The notes: generated by a model not told the origin, from the letters alone. Shown: positions 9,098 to 17,576, counted from the first letter of the stretch. The stretch: DNA of 64,000 nt from Streptomyces sp. NBC_01235 (GCF_035989285.1 NZ_CP108513.1:5518001-5582000); one strand, 5' to 3'. Numbers and translations: made by a program.

Positions 9098-9127
9098 TTG
9101 GCGATACCTCCCGCCATCCCATATGCT
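9098..9127 (+). promoter_or_regulatory. Candidate promoter of tRNA-Glu/Asp/Phe cluster
   Basis: TTGGCG and TATGCT are separated by 18 bases, 45 bases ahead of the mature 5' end of tRNA-Glu. This is the arrangement expected of a housekeeping sigma promoter. It is inferred from spacing only. Confidence 0.4.
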
Positions 9128-9171
9128 TCTCACGTCCCCGACGCGCTGAGAAGCGCCCAGGCGGGCCGATA

Positions 9172-9244
9172 GCCCTCATCGTCTAGCGGCCTAGGACGCC
9201 GCCCTTTCAAGGCGGTAGCACGGGTTCGAATCCCGTTGGGGGCA
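9172..9244 (+). tRNA. tRNA-Glu (TTC)
   Basis: The 73-nt cloverleaf has a 7-bp acceptor stem (GCCCTCA/TGGGGGC), anticodon arm CCGCC-CTTTCAA-GGCGG, T-loop TTCGAAT and discriminator A. It is the first gene of a three-tRNA cluster. Confidence 0.95.
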
Positions 9245-9282
9245 CGCAACACCGTGTGCGACACTGTCGTACACAACAGCTT

Positions 9283-9357
9283 GGTCCTGTGGAGCAGTTT
9301 GGAGTGCTCGCCACCCTGTCAAGGTGGAGGCCGCGGGTTCAAATCCCGTCAGGACCG
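9283..9357 (+). tRNA. tRNA-Asp (GTC), copy 1
   Basis: The 75-nt cloverleaf has acceptor GGTCCTG/CAGGACC, anticodon arm CCACC-CTGTCAA-GGTGG and discriminator G. It is identical to the copy at 13634-13708 on the far side of hrpA. Confidence 0.95.
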
Positions 9358-9362
9358 CTGAG

Positions 9363-9376
9363 GTTTCACGTGAAAC
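9363..9376. other. parS: parS centromere site (ParB-binding)
   Basis: The 14-bp palindrome GTTTCACGTGAAAC is exactly the parS sequence known for Streptomyces. It lies inside a 20-bp perfect palindrome (9360-9379) in the 24-base gap between tRNA-Asp and tRNA-Phe. Streptomyces chromosomes carry about twenty such sites around oriC, which agrees with the gene order here. ParB binding is inferred from the sequence match. Confidence 0.88.
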
Positions 9377-9381
9377 CTCGT

Positions 9382-9455
9382 GGCTGGGTAGCTCAGTTGG
9401 TACGAGCGATCGCCTGAAAAGCGATAGGTCGCCGGTTCGACCCCGGCCCCAGCCA
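9382..9455 (+). tRNA. tRNA-Phe (GAA)
   Basis: The 74-nt cloverleaf has acceptor GGCTGGG/CCCAGCC, anticodon arm ATCGC-CTGAAAA-GCGAT, T-loop TTCGACC and discriminator A. It is the last tRNA of the cluster and is followed by a strong terminator. Confidence 0.95.
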
Positions 9456-9462
9456 CAAGAAC

Positions 9463-9496
9463 GAAACCCCCTCCGGGCAACTGGAGGGGGTTTTCG
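9463..9496 (+). terminator. Terminator of the tRNA cluster
   Basis: A stem of CGAAACCCCCTCC with GGAGGGGGTTTTCG has an 8-nt loop and a T run on the 3' arm. It lies eight bases after tRNA-Phe and ahead of hrpA. Confidence 0.85.
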
Positions 9497-9570
9497 TCGC
9501 TCCGCGTCAGGCGAGGCGGCCCCAAAAGCGCTCGCCCAGTCTTTCGCCAAGATGAGATCCTGGATCGCGT

Positions 9571-12500
9571 ATGTCTACGCACCCCGCCCCCGGCACCTCC
9601 GCTCCGGGTACTCCCGCCCTCGGCGTTCTCGCCCCCCGCCTGGCCGAGCTGTCCCTGCGCGACGCGCATCGGCTCGGGCGCAGGCTCGAAGGCGCGCGCA
9701 GGATCCGTAAGCCGGAGGCCCGTGCCGCCGTCCTCGCCGAGATCGAGGCGGACGTCGCACAGGTCGAGGAGCGGATGGCGCTGCGGCGCGGCCGTGTGCC
9801 CGCCGTCTCGTATCCCGAGCAGCTCCCGGTCAGCCAGAAGAAGGACGACATCGCGGCCGCCATCCGTGATCACCAGGTCGTCATCGTCGCCGGTGAGACC
9901 GGGTCCGGCAAGACGACCCAGATTCCGAAGATCTGTCTTGAGCTGGGGCGCGGCGTCCGCGGCATGATCGGGCACACGCAGCCGCGAAGGATCGCCGCGC
10001 GCACCGTCGCCGAGCGCGTCGCCGAGGAACTGCGGACCCCCCTCGGAGAGGCCGTCGGCTGGAAGGTGCGGTTCACCGACCAGGTGAACCCGGACGCCAC
10101 CTTCGTGAAGCTGATGACGGACGGCATCCTGCTCGCGGAGATCCAGACCGACCGTGAGCTGCGCGCGTACGACACGATCATCATCGACGAGGCCCACGAG
10201 CGGTCCCTCAACATCGACTTCCTGCTGGGCTACCTCGCCCAGCTGCTTCCGCGCCGTCCGGACCTCAAGGTCGTGATCACCTCCGCGACCATCGACCCGG
10301 AGCGTTTCTCCCGGCACTTCGGCGACGCCCCGATCGTCGAGGTCAGCGGGCGGACGTATCCGGTGGAGGTCCGTTACCGGCCGCTCCTCGAAGACGATTC
10401 CGACGACGCCGACCGGGATCAGATCACCGCCATCTGCGACGCGGTCGAGGAGCTCCAGGCCGAAGGGCAGGGCGACATCCTCGTCTTCCTCTCCGGTGAG
10501 CGGGAGATCCGCGACACCGCGGACGCGCTGGAGAAGAAGAAGTACCGGTTCACCGAAGTACTGCCCCTCTACGCCCGGCTCTCGCACGCCGAGCAGCACC
10601 GTGTGTTCCAGCCGCACACGGGCCGCAGGATCGTTCTGGCGACGAACGTGGCCGAGACGTCCCTGACCGTCCCGGGCATCAAGTACGTCATCGATCCCGG
10701 CTTCGCCCGCATCAGCCGCTACAGCCACCGCACCAAGGTCCAGCGTCTGCCCATCGAGGCGGTCTCGCAGGCCAGCGCCAACCAGCGCAAGGGCCGCTGC
10801 GGCCGCACCAGCGACGGCATCTGCATCCGGCTGTACGACGAGGACGACTTCCTCGCCCGCCCGGAGTTCACGGACGCGGAGATCCTCCGTACGAACCTGG
10901 CGAGCGTCATCCTCCAGATGACCGCGGCCGGCCTCGGCGAGATCGAGAAGTTCCCGTTCATCGACCCGCCGGACCACCGCAACATCCGCGACGGTGTGCA
11001 GCTCCTCCAGGAGCTGGGGGCGCTCGACCCGGCCCAGAAGGACCCGCGCAAGCGGCTCACGCAGACCGGCCGCAAGCTGGCCCAGCTGCCCGTCGACCCG
11101 CGCCTGGCCCGGATGGTCCTGGAGGCCGACAAGAACGGCTGCGTGCGCGAGGTCATGGTCATAGCCTCCGCGCTGTCCATCCAGGACCCGCGCGAGCGCC
11201 CGGCCGACAAGCAGACGCAGGCCGATCAGCAGCACGCCCGCTTCAAGGACGAGACCAGCGACTTCCTCGCGTATCTCAACCTGTGGCGGTACGTCCGCGA
11301 GCAACAGAAGGAGCGGGGTTCCTCCTCCTTCCGGCGTATGTGCAAGCAGGAATACCTGAACTTCCTGCGCATCCGTGAGTGGCAGGACATCTACACGCAG
11401 CTGCGTACGGTCGCCAAGCAGATGGGAATCCATCTGAACGAGGAGGACGCGGCCGAGCAGAGTGTCCACGTCTCCCTCCTCGCCGGTCTGCTCTCGCACA
11501 TCGGTATGAAGGACGTGAAGGACGGCAACAAGAACGAGTACCTGGGCGCGCGGAGCGCCAAGTTCGCGATCTTCCCGGGTTCGGCCCTGTTCAAGAAGCA
11601 ACCGCGCTTCGTGATGTCCGCCGAGCTGGTGGAGACGAGCCGGCTCTGGGCCCGCGTCAACGCGAAGATCGAGCCGGAGTGGGTCGAGCCGCTCGCCGGG
11701 CATCTCCTGAAGCGGACGTACAGCGAGCCGCGCTGGGAGAAGGACCAGGCAGCCGTGATGGCGGACGAGAAGGTCACGCTGTACGGCGTGCCGATCATCG
11801 CCCAGCGGAAGGTCAACTACGGCCGGATCGATCCGGAGACCTCCCGCGAGCTGTTCATCCGTAACGCGCTGGTCGAGGGCGACTGGCGCACGCATCACAA
11901 GTTCTTCGCCGACAACCGCCGGCTCCTCAGCGAGGTCGAGGAGCTGGAGCATCGCGCGCGGCGCCGGGACATCGTCGTCGACGACGACACCCTCTTCGAC
12001 TTCTACGACCAGCGGGTGCCCGAACACGTGGTGTCCGGCGCGCACTTCGACTCCTGGTGGAAGCACAAGCGGCACGAGCAGCCCGACCACCTCGACTTCG
12101 AGCGGGAGATGCTCATCCGTGAGTCGGCGGAGGCGGTCACGAAGGCCGACTATCCGGACTCGTGGCGGCAGGGTCCGCTGAAGTTCCGGGTCACGTACCA
12201 GTTCGAACCGGGCGCGGACGCCGACGGTGTGACGGTCCACATCCCGCTCCAGGTCCTGAACCAGGTGACGGACGACGGTTTCGACTGGCAGATCCCGGGC
12301 CTGCGGGAGGAAGTCGTCACGGAGCTGATCCGTTCCCTCCCGAAGCCGATCCGCCGCAACTACGTGCCGGCGCCGAACTTCGCGCAGCGTTTCCTGGACC
12401 AGGCGGTTCCGCTCCAGGAGCCGCTGACGACGACGATGGCCCGCGAGTTGAAGCGGATGGTCGGCGTCCCGTTCGAGGCGGACGACTTCGACTGGTCGCG

Positions 12501-13539
12501 GCTCCCCGACCACCTGAAGATCACCTTCCGGATCGTCGACGAGCGGCGCCGCAAACTGGCCGAGGACAAGGACCTTCAGGCCCTGAAGCTGCGCCTGAAG
12601 CCCAAGGCGAGGCAGGCCATCTCGCAGGCGGCCGCGGCAACCGCCGAACGGCAGGGCGGCGAGTCCCTGGAGCGTTCGGGCCTGACGGACTGGACGATCG
12701 GCGCGCTCACCCGCGTCTTCGAGACCCGCCGCGCCGGCCAGCCGGTGAAGGCCTACCCGGCGCTGGTCGACGACGGCGACACGGTCTCCGTACGCCTCTT
12801 CGACACGGAGGCGGAGCAGGCGGAGGCGATGTGGAAGGGCACGCGTCGGCTGATCCTGCGCAACATCCCGGTCAACCCGGCAAAGTTCGCATCCGAGAAG
12901 CTGACGAACGCGGCGAAGCTCGCTCTGTCCGCGAATCCGCACGGTTCCGTCCAGGCCCTGTTCGACGACTGCGCCATGGCGGCGGCGGACCGGCTGATCG
13001 CCGACTTCGGCGGTCCGGCGTGGGACGAGGAGTCGTACCGGAAGCTGTACGACAAGGTGCGCGCGGAGATCGTCGACACGACGGTGCGGACGGTCGGACA
13101 GGTGCAGCAGGTCCTGGCCGCCTGGCAGGCCTGTGAGCGCCGCCTGAAGGGCGTACGCAGCCCCGTACTGCTGGCGAACCTGACGGACGTGCGCAAGCAG
13201 CTGGACGGCCTCGTGAAGCCCGGCTTCGTGACGGGGGCGGGCCTGCGTAGGCTCCCCGACCTGATGCGCTACCTGGTGGCCGTGGACCGGCGTCTGCAGC
13301 AGATGCCGACCGGCGTGCAGCGGGACACCAGCCGCATGGAGAAGGTCCACGAGATGCAGGACGAGTACGCCTGGCTCCTGGAACAGCTCCCCCAGGGCCG
13401 GCCGATCCCCTCCTCGGTCCTGGACATCCGCTGGATGATCGAGGAGCTCCGGGTCAGCTATTTCGCCCACGCGCTGGGCACGGCGTACCCGGTCTCGGAC
13501 AAGCGGATCGTGAAGGCGATCGACGCGCAGGCACCGTAA
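9571..13539 (+). CDS. hrpA: ATP-dependent RNA helicase HrpA (DEAH box)
   Basis: The 1322-residue protein is a full-length HrpA. It has Walker A GETGSGKTTQ (about residue 113), DEAH box IIDEAHERSL, motif III SATID, and motif VI in SANQRKGRCGRTSDG. Winged-helix/HA2 and OB regions follow, then the long C-terminal DUF3418 part. The family unwinds RNA and can rescue stalled ribosomes or act on mRNA; the protein is cytosolic. The ATG at 9571 opens a short Pro-rich N-terminus, with only a weak ribosome site (GAGATCC). The gene stands alone between two identical tRNA-Asp genes. Confidence 0.95.
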   Translation: MSTHPAPGTSAPGTPALGVLAPRLAELSLRDAHRLGRRLEGARRIRKPEARAAVLAEIEADVAQVEERMALRRGRVPAVSYPEQLPVSQKKDDIAAAIRDHQVVIVAGETGSGKTTQIPKICLELGRGVRGMIGHTQPRRIAARTVAERVAEELRTPLGEAVGWKVRFTDQVNPDATFVKLMTDGILLAEIQTDRELRAYDTIIIDEAHERSLNIDFLLGYLAQLLPRRPDLKVVITSATIDPERFSRHFGDAPIVEVSGRTYPVEVRYRPLLEDDSDDADRDQITAICDAVEELQAEGQGDILVFLSGEREIRDTADALEKKKYRFTEVLPLYARLSHAEQHRVFQPHTGRRIVLATNVAETSLTVPGIKYVIDPGFARISRYSHRTKVQRLPIEAVSQASANQRKGRCGRTSDGICIRLYDEDDFLARPEFTDAEILRTNLASVILQMTAAGLGEIEKFPFIDPPDHRNIRDGVQLLQELGALDPAQKDPRKRLTQTGRKLAQLPVDPRLARMVLEADKNGCVREVMVIASALSIQDPRERPADKQTQADQQHARFKDETSDFLAYLNLWRYVREQQKERGSSSFRRMCKQEYLNFLRIREWQDIYTQLRTVAKQMGIHLNEEDAAEQSVHVSLLAGLLSHIGMKDVKDGNKNEYLGARSAKFAIFPGSALFKKQPRFVMSAELVETSRLWARVNAKIEPEWVEPLAGHLLKRTYSEPRWEKDQAAVMADEKVTLYGVPIIAQRKVNYGRIDPETSRELFIRNALVEGDWRTHHKFFADNRRLLSEVEELEHRARRRDIVVDDDTLFDFYDQRVPEHVVSGAHFDSWWKHKRHEQPDHLDFEREMLIRESAEAVTKADYPDSWRQGPLKFRVTYQFEPGADADGVTVHIPLQVLNQVTDDGFDWQIPGLREEVVTELIRSLPKPIRRNYVPAPNFAQRFLDQAVPLQEPLTTTMARELKRMVGVPFEADDFDWSRLPDHLKITFRIVDERRRKLAEDKDLQALKLRLKPKARQAISQAAAATAERQGGESLERSGLTDWTIGALTRVFETRRAGQPVKAYPALVDDGDTVSVRLFDTEAEQAEAMWKGTRRLILRNIPVNPAKFASEKLTNAAKLALSANPHGSVQALFDDCAMAAADRLIADFGGPAWDEESYRKLYDKVRAEIVDTTVRTVGQVQQVLAAWQACERRLKGVRSPVLLANLTDVRKQLDGLVKPGFVTGAGLRRLPDLMRYLVAVDRRLQQMPTGVQRDTSRMEKVHEMQDEYAWLLEQLPQGRPIPSSVLDIRWMIEELRVSYFAHALGTAYPVSDKRIVKAIDAQAP

Positions 13540-13633
13540 CGGCTCCTTTACGCAGGGTGAGTTCGACCAGCGGGCTCACCCTCCTGTACAGTCCTTCTCG
13601 CAGCACAACGCAACATCAAGTGCCGCAAAACCT

Positions 13634-13708
13634 GGTCCTGTGGAGCAGTTTGGAGTGCTCGCCACCCTGTCAAGGTGGAGGCCGCGGGTTCAAATCCCGT
13701 CAGGACCG
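13634..13708 (+). tRNA. tRNA-Asp (GTC), copy 2
   Basis: All 75 nt are identical to copy 1 at 9283-9357, but the flanking sequences differ. The two copies are direct repeats around hrpA. Confidence 0.95.
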
Positions 13709-13721
13709 CAGTGAACGAATC

Positions 13722-13753
13722 AAGGCCCGCATCCCACACAGGGAAGCGGGCCT
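13722..13753 (+). terminator. Terminator of tRNA-Asp copy 2
   Basis: AAGGCCCGC and GCGGGCCTT form a 9-bp stem around a 14-nt loop, followed by CTT. It lies 13 bases after the tRNA. Confidence 0.75.
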
Positions 13754-13799
13754 TCTTCACACCCACCACCCGCACCAACCCACTCGCCACCCCGCCAAG

Positions 13800-13863
13800 A
13801 CGGAGGCCGCGCCCGCGGCGCAGCCGCAATCGGGCACAGCGAAACCCGTCAGGACCGCAGTGA
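13800..13863 (+). repeat. Degenerate duplicate of the tRNA-Asp 3' end (att-like)
   Basis: Positions 13845-13863 repeat exactly the last tRNA bases plus the flank of tRNA-Asp copy 2 (13696-13714, 19 bp). Positions 13800-13811 resemble the anticodon-stem/variable region (GGAGGCCGCG). About 30 unrelated bases replace the T-loop, so it cannot fold as a tRNA. A partial tRNA 3' end downstream of an intact one is the signature of an attachment-site scar or of a truncated tandem duplication. Confidence 0.6.
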
Positions 13864-13866
13864 CAG

Positions 13867-13894
13867 AGAGCCCGGATCTTCGGATCCGGGCTCT
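13867..13894 (+). terminator. Perfect UUCG-loop terminator
   Basis: A perfect 12-bp stem (AGAGCCCGGATC) closes a TTCG tetraloop and is followed by TTG. It lies directly after the degenerate tRNA-Asp end, so the pair tRNA end plus terminator occurs twice here. Confidence 0.8.
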
Positions 13895-13988
13895 TGTGCG
13901 TTCCCCGCTGCGCTATTGACGGCGCCACATTCGGCCGGTACCCAGATCTCAGGGCCCGTTCCCGCGAGGGCCCCCGTGGAGGTGGGGT

Positions 13989-14180
13989 ATGGCGGCATCG
14001 GTCAGGCACGAGACGCGGGCGCTGCTCCGCGCGCATCTGTCGGCCGCGTCGTCCTACGGGCATCTGACCCGCCACTGCCTGATCTGCCACCGCTTACAGC
14101 GGCTGGCGATGGACGGCGCCGCAGGGGGCGCACAGGCCCCCGAGGGAGCCGTCCGGGACGAGAGCCCTTCGACGGCGTGA
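13989..14180 (+). CDS. Small conserved DUF6274-like protein
   Basis: The 63-residue product has an excellent ribosome site (GGAGG, 6 nt before ATG). It has a basic N-terminal helix (RHETRALLRAHL) and a HCLICHRL motif whose CxxC with flanking histidines could bind metal. Its N-terminus agrees with a small Streptomyces family that I recall as DUF6274; its function is unknown. It sits between hrpA/tRNA-Asp and bldC and has no operon partner. Confidence 0.65.
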   Translation: MAASVRHETRALLRAHLSAASSYGHLTRHCLICHRLQRLAMDGAAGGAQAPEGAVRDESPSTA

Positions 14181-14495
14181 CCGCCAGGCGTGACCGCCAC
14201 GGAGCGACGGCCCGGAGCGACCGCCTCCCCAACCCCCCTCTAGCGCACATGAGTCAGAGGCAACAAGGCCTCTGGCATGTGACGGGTGTCACCGCATGAG
14301 TTTTGAAAACCCGGGTTCTTACCCGTCTCCTACAACTGGTCAATTTTATATGTGCAATTGCACCACTCGGGGGGAAGTCCGGAGGATGCTCCCAGGAACC
14401 CTCCCAGAGCCTCCCCAGAGTCCGACAAGGTCGCCCACAGAGCCACCTGATACGACCTGACGAGCGGGCACGAGCCGCCTCAAGCGCACAAAAAA
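14181..14495. other. Gene-free region with AT-rich promoter-like patch
   Basis: This region lies between the DUF6274-like gene and the bldC terminator. It contains the symmetrical GTGACGGGTGTCAC (14279-14292), an unusually AT-rich stretch (14296-14360) and the perfect palindrome GTGCAATTGCAC (14352-14363). A GGAGG directly abutting an ATG at 14386 opens a 24-codon frame, but the spacing is too short for a credible start. A small RNA or an unrecognised promoter is possible. Confidence 0.35.
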
Positions 14496-14529
14496 GATCG
14501 CGCTGGACCCGGCGGAGTCCAGCGCGATC
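14496..14529 (-). terminator. bldC terminator
   Basis: A perfect 13-bp stem (GATCGCGCTGGAC) has an 8-nt loop and is followed on the minus strand by six or more T residues. This is a textbook intrinsic terminator for transcripts coming leftwards from bldC. Confidence 0.88.
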
Positions 14530-14645
14530 GACGACGTTCCCGGTGGGCGAGGGGCCTGTTGGGGCAGGACCCACGTCGCTTGGAGCTGTGTTTCGGGCGT
14601 CCGAGCAGGTTGGGGGACCTGACGTGTTGCCCGGTTATTCAGTTG

Positions 14646-14852
14646 TTAGGCCTCGCTGCGCTGCTGCGGGATGCCCGCAAGCAGCGCGCGGACCTCAGCC
14701 TCGCGATAACGGCGGTGTCCGCCGAGCGTACGAATCGATGTGAGCTTGCCGGCCTTCGCCCACCGCGTGACCGTCTTGGGGTCGACGCGGAACATGGTGG
14801 CGACCTCAGCCGGGGTCAGCAGCGGCTCAGCATCAGGGGTGCGAGCGGTCAT
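14646..14852 (-). CDS. bldC: Developmental regulator BldC (MerR-like DNA-binding protein)
   Basis: The 68-residue protein is a single winged-helix domain with the MerR-type signature LTPAEVATMFRVDPKTVTRW and the wing GGHRRYREAEV. It has no effector domain. In Streptomyces BldC binds DNA cooperatively as head-to-tail oligomers and delays the onset of sporulation by repressing and activating developmental genes. Length and sequence match the known family member exactly in kind. The gene is transcribed leftwards alone, ending in a strong terminator, with nearly 600 bases of non-coding sequence upstream. Confidence 0.97.
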   Translation of the reverse strand: MTARTPDAEPLLTPAEVATMFRVDPKTVTRWAKAGKLTSIRTLGGHRRYREAEVRALLAGIPQQRSEA

Positions 14853-15441
14853 GAGCGGCCTCCTCGGGAGAACCGAACCTTCTCGGTTCTTTCCTCTAAA
14901 TTCTGCACCTTGACCCGCGTTGCCCGAAATGGCGGACGCGAGTCGAGTCGGTTATAGGACGAACGGCTTGTCCTCGGCACTACAACTACACCATCTGTCC
15001 AGCCGCGTCGGCCAAACCGATGGAATTGCCCCCCAGGTGTTCATCGGCGACGGAAGCCGATGGACCATGCCATAGCGGACAGTCACGCCACTGTGACGAT
15101 CAGTCACAGGACGATCAGGAGTCACCAGACCCCCCAAAGCAGGCAATGCCGAGATTTCCCCCCACAGTGGAGCATAAGTAGGCGGAGGAGCCCTCCCCGG
15201 ACTCCTTGTCCTATTTTGACACGAGGAGGGGCAAGCGACGCAAGGGCCGCGTACGTGCGGTCCGTCACCCTTGCGACAAAAGCCTGTATCGGGACCTACG
15301 TCCCGTCAGTTCCGTGAAGTGCGGTTGACGGTACGCTGTCCGACCACTTCCCGGCCGTGACGTACGTCACTTATGAAAGCGCTGTCACGCCTGTCACATC
15401 GTCAGTTCACAGGGGCCGTCGGCCACAGGGGGATCTCGGAA
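14853..15441. other. Long non-coding region upstream of bldC with dyads
   Basis: These 589 bases hold no credible gene. They contain the inverted repeat CTGTGAC-GATCA-GTCACAG (15091-15109), the palindrome GTGACGTACGTCAC (15357-15370), and several further GTCAC half-sites (15080-15125 and 15380-15400). This is the likely regulatory region of bldC, which is known to be developmentally controlled, for example by BldD. Which protein binds cannot be decided from the sequence. Confidence 0.5.
15357..15370. promoter_or_regulatory. Crp-like/BldD-like palindrome GTGA-N6-TCAC
   Basis: GTGACGTACGTCAC is a perfect 14-bp palindrome that keeps the GTGA-N6-TCAC spacing of Crp-family operators. It lies between the end of the hypothetical gene at 15442 and bldC. 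Function is inferred only from the pattern. Confidence 0.4.
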
Positions 15442-16284
15442 TCAGTTCGCGGAGCGCCGGTCCCGTACCGACCGCCACCGCTCCACGAGCCGCGTGTACG
15501 CCTCGCCCGCCGCCGCGCCGTCCCCGATCCGCAGCGCCTCGATGCCCTCGGCCACGTCCTTCGCCGAGTGGTCGTCCTCCAGATCACCGGCCGGCAGCAC
15601 GTGCACCAGGCCGCCGTAATCCAGTTCCACCAGCGAACGCGGATGGAACTCCTCCAGCCAGCGACCCACGTCCAGCAGGCCGTCGATCAGCGGCCCCTCG
15701 TCCATGGCGTCCTTCAGCGTGCGCAGCGACCGGGCCACCCGGCGCCGCGCCTGCACCATCGGCGTGCGGTAGCGCAGCACGGGGGCCACCTCCGCCGTCC
15801 CCTTCTCGTACTCCCGCTCCTCGTCGGAGACGAGCACGAACCAGTTGAGCGGCACCTGCCAGGCCGCCGTACGGATCCACGGGCGGGCGTCCGGGTTGCG
15901 TTCCAGCCACCGCTCGTGGTCCTTGGCGGCCTGGAGGCGTACGACCTCCGGGAGCGCCGCGTCCAGGACCGGCCGGGGCAGCTCCTCGTCGAGCTCCCCC
16001 AGGGCCAGCCAGCCGCGCAGCCGGGTGCGCCAGGGACAGACGCAGAGCACGCCGTCCACCTCGGTCACGAACGCGTCGCCGCTCTCCTGCACCGGCACCG
16101 CGACCGGCGGGGTGGGCAGCAGGTCGGCCAGCGCGCGGCGCAGTTCGTCCTGGTAGGAGGGGAGCTCGGGGCGGCGGGCGTAGCTCGCCCAGTGGGTGCG
16201 TTCGGGCTCGGGGAAGGCGGCCAGCGGCTCGTAGACACGCAGATAGACCGCGTACGGAACGATCACCGAGGACACCTTGGGCAC
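15442..16284 (-). CDS. Conserved Streptomyces hypothetical protein
   Basis: The 280-residue protein is predicted to be soluble, without signal peptide or membrane segment. It is rich in acidic and Trp residues (DARPWIRTAAWQVPLNWFVLVSD) and carries an all-alpha-looking C-terminal half. I do not recognise a catalytic motif. The GTG at 16284 is chosen because GGAG lies 6 nt upstream; codons before it continue to 16368 without a ribosome site. Its position between bldC and vdh is conserved in Streptomyces as I recall it. The start is divergent from vdh, so the two share a promoter region. Confidence 0.75.
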   Translation of the reverse strand: MPKVSSVIVPYAVYLRVYEPLAAFPEPERTHWASYARRPELPSYQDELRRALADLLPTPPVAVPVQESGDAFVTEVDGVLCVCPWRTRLRGWLALGELDEELPRPVLDAALPEVVRLQAAKDHERWLERNPDARPWIRTAAWQVPLNWFVLVSDEEREYEKGTAEVAPVLRYRTPMVQARRRVARSLRTLKDAMDEGPLIDGLLDVGRWLEEFHPRSLVELDYGGLVHVLPAGDLEDDHSAKDVAEGIEALRIGDGAAAGEAYTRLVERWRSVRDRRSAN

Positions 16285-16472
16285 GCCTGCTCCATCCCCC
16301 TTCGGCCGACAGGGAAACCCTGCAAATCGTCGCACGGCGGTATTCCGGGAGAAGGTGATCCCCAACACTGCGAGATCGGCGGGCCACGCAGGCTCTACTC
16401 TCGGACCACAGGCCCCGCCACCCTTACGGTGCCTCCGCCCCGACCGCCGCTAGTCACCCGGGAGTCACCACA

Positions 16473-17576
16473 GTGACCGACGTATTCGGCGCACCTGCTG
16501 ACGTGCTGCACACCCTGTTCCACTCGGACCAGGGCGGCCATGAGCAGGTCGTGCTCTGCCAGGACCGCGCCAGCGGCCTCAAGGCCGTCATCGCGCTCCA
16601 CTCCACCGCTCTGGGCCCGGCCCTCGGCGGTACCCGCTTCTACCCGTACGCGACCGAGGCGGAGGCCGTCGCCGACGCGCTGAACCTCGCGCGCGGGATG
16701 TCGTACAAGAACGCCATGGCCGGTCTGGACCACGGCGGCGGCAAGGCCGTGATCATCGGCGATCCCGACACGATCAAGACCGAAGCGCTGCTGCTCGCGT
16801 ACGGGCGTTTCGTGGCCTCGCTCGGCGGGCGGTACGTGACCGCCTGCGACGTCGGCACCTACGTCGCCGACATGGACGTCGTGGCGCGCGAGTGCCGCTG
16901 GACGACCGGGCGCTCGCCGGAGAACGGCGGGGCCGGCGACTCGTCCGTGCTGACCGCCTTCGGCGTCTACCAGGGCATGCGGGCCTCCGCGCAGCACCTG
17001 TGGGGCGACCCGTCGCTGCGGGGCCGCAAGGTCGGCATCGCGGGCGTCGGCAAGGTCGGCCACCACCTGGTGGGGCACCTGCGGGACGAGGGCGCCGAGG
17101 TCGTGATCACGGATGTGCGCGAGGACGCCGTACGCCGGATCCTCGACCGCCACCCGGAGGGCGTGACGGCGGTCTCCGACACCGAGGCGCTGATCCGCGT
17201 CGACGGGCTCGACATCTATGCCCCCTGCGCGCTGGGCGGGGCTCTCGACGACGGCTCCGTACCCGTGCTGACCGCCCGGATCGTCTGCGGCGCGGCCAAC
17301 AACCAGCTCGCCCATCCGGGCGTGGAGAAGGACCTCGCCGACCGCGGGATCCTCTACGCGCCGGACTACGTGGTGAACGCCGGCGGGGTCATCCAGGTCG
17401 CCGACGAGCTGCACGGGTTCGACTTCGAGCGGTGCAGGGCGAAGGCGGCGAAGATCTTCGACACCACTCTGGGCATCTTCGCACGTGCGAAGGAAGACGG
17501 GATTCCGCCGGCCGCGGCGGCCGACCGGATCGCCGAGCAGCGGATGCACGAGGCCGCCCAGGCGCGCGGCTGGTGA
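16473..17576 (+). CDS. vdh: Valine (branched-chain amino acid) dehydrogenase
   Basis: The 367-residue protein belongs to the Glu/Leu/Phe/Val dehydrogenase family. The catalytic region contains both lysines in [18 protein letters not shown] (residues about 76-93). The NAD-binding fold starts with [12 protein letters not shown] (about 190), and [12 protein letters not shown] near the C-terminus is typical. It oxidatively deaminates valine, leucine and isoleucine with NAD+, supplying 2-oxo acids for branched fatty-acid and polyketide starters. The GTG at 16473 follows GGGAG. It is a single gene divergent from the hypothetical gene at 15442. Confidence 0.96.
   Translation: MTDVFGAPADVLHTLFHSDQGGHEQVVLCQDRASGLKAVIALHSTALGPALGGTRFYPYATEAEAVADALNLARGMSYKNAMAGLDHGGGKAVIIGDPDTIKTEALLLAYGRFVASLGGRYVTACDVGTYVADMDVVARECRWTTGRSPENGGAGDSSVLTAFGVYQGMRASAQHLWGDPSLRGRKVGIAGVGKVGHHLVGHLRDEGAEVVITDVREDAVRRILDRHPEGVTAVSDTEALIRVDGLDIYAPCALGGALDDGSVPVLTARIVCGAANNQLAHPGVEKDLADRGILYAPDYVVNAGGVIQVADELHGFDFERCRAKAAKIFDTTLGIFARAKEDGIPPAAAADRIAEQRMHEAAQARGW

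Noticed and set aside
9349..13470. 1373-codon open frame antisense to hrpA
   Set aside because: Frame-shadow of a high-GC gene; composition (Arg/His/Leu/Val) and lack of motifs are typical of shadows, and it crosses tRNA genes.
14386..14460. 24-codon ORF between the DUF6274-like gene and the bldC terminator
   Set aside because: GGAGG abuts the ATG with no spacing and the Pro/Thr-rich peptide has no sign of selection; kept only as part of the unexplained region.
15091..15109. Crp site at CTGTGAC-N5-GTCACAG
   Set aside because: The spacing between TGTGA and TCACA is seven, not six, so it is not a standard Crp operator; reported only as a dyad.
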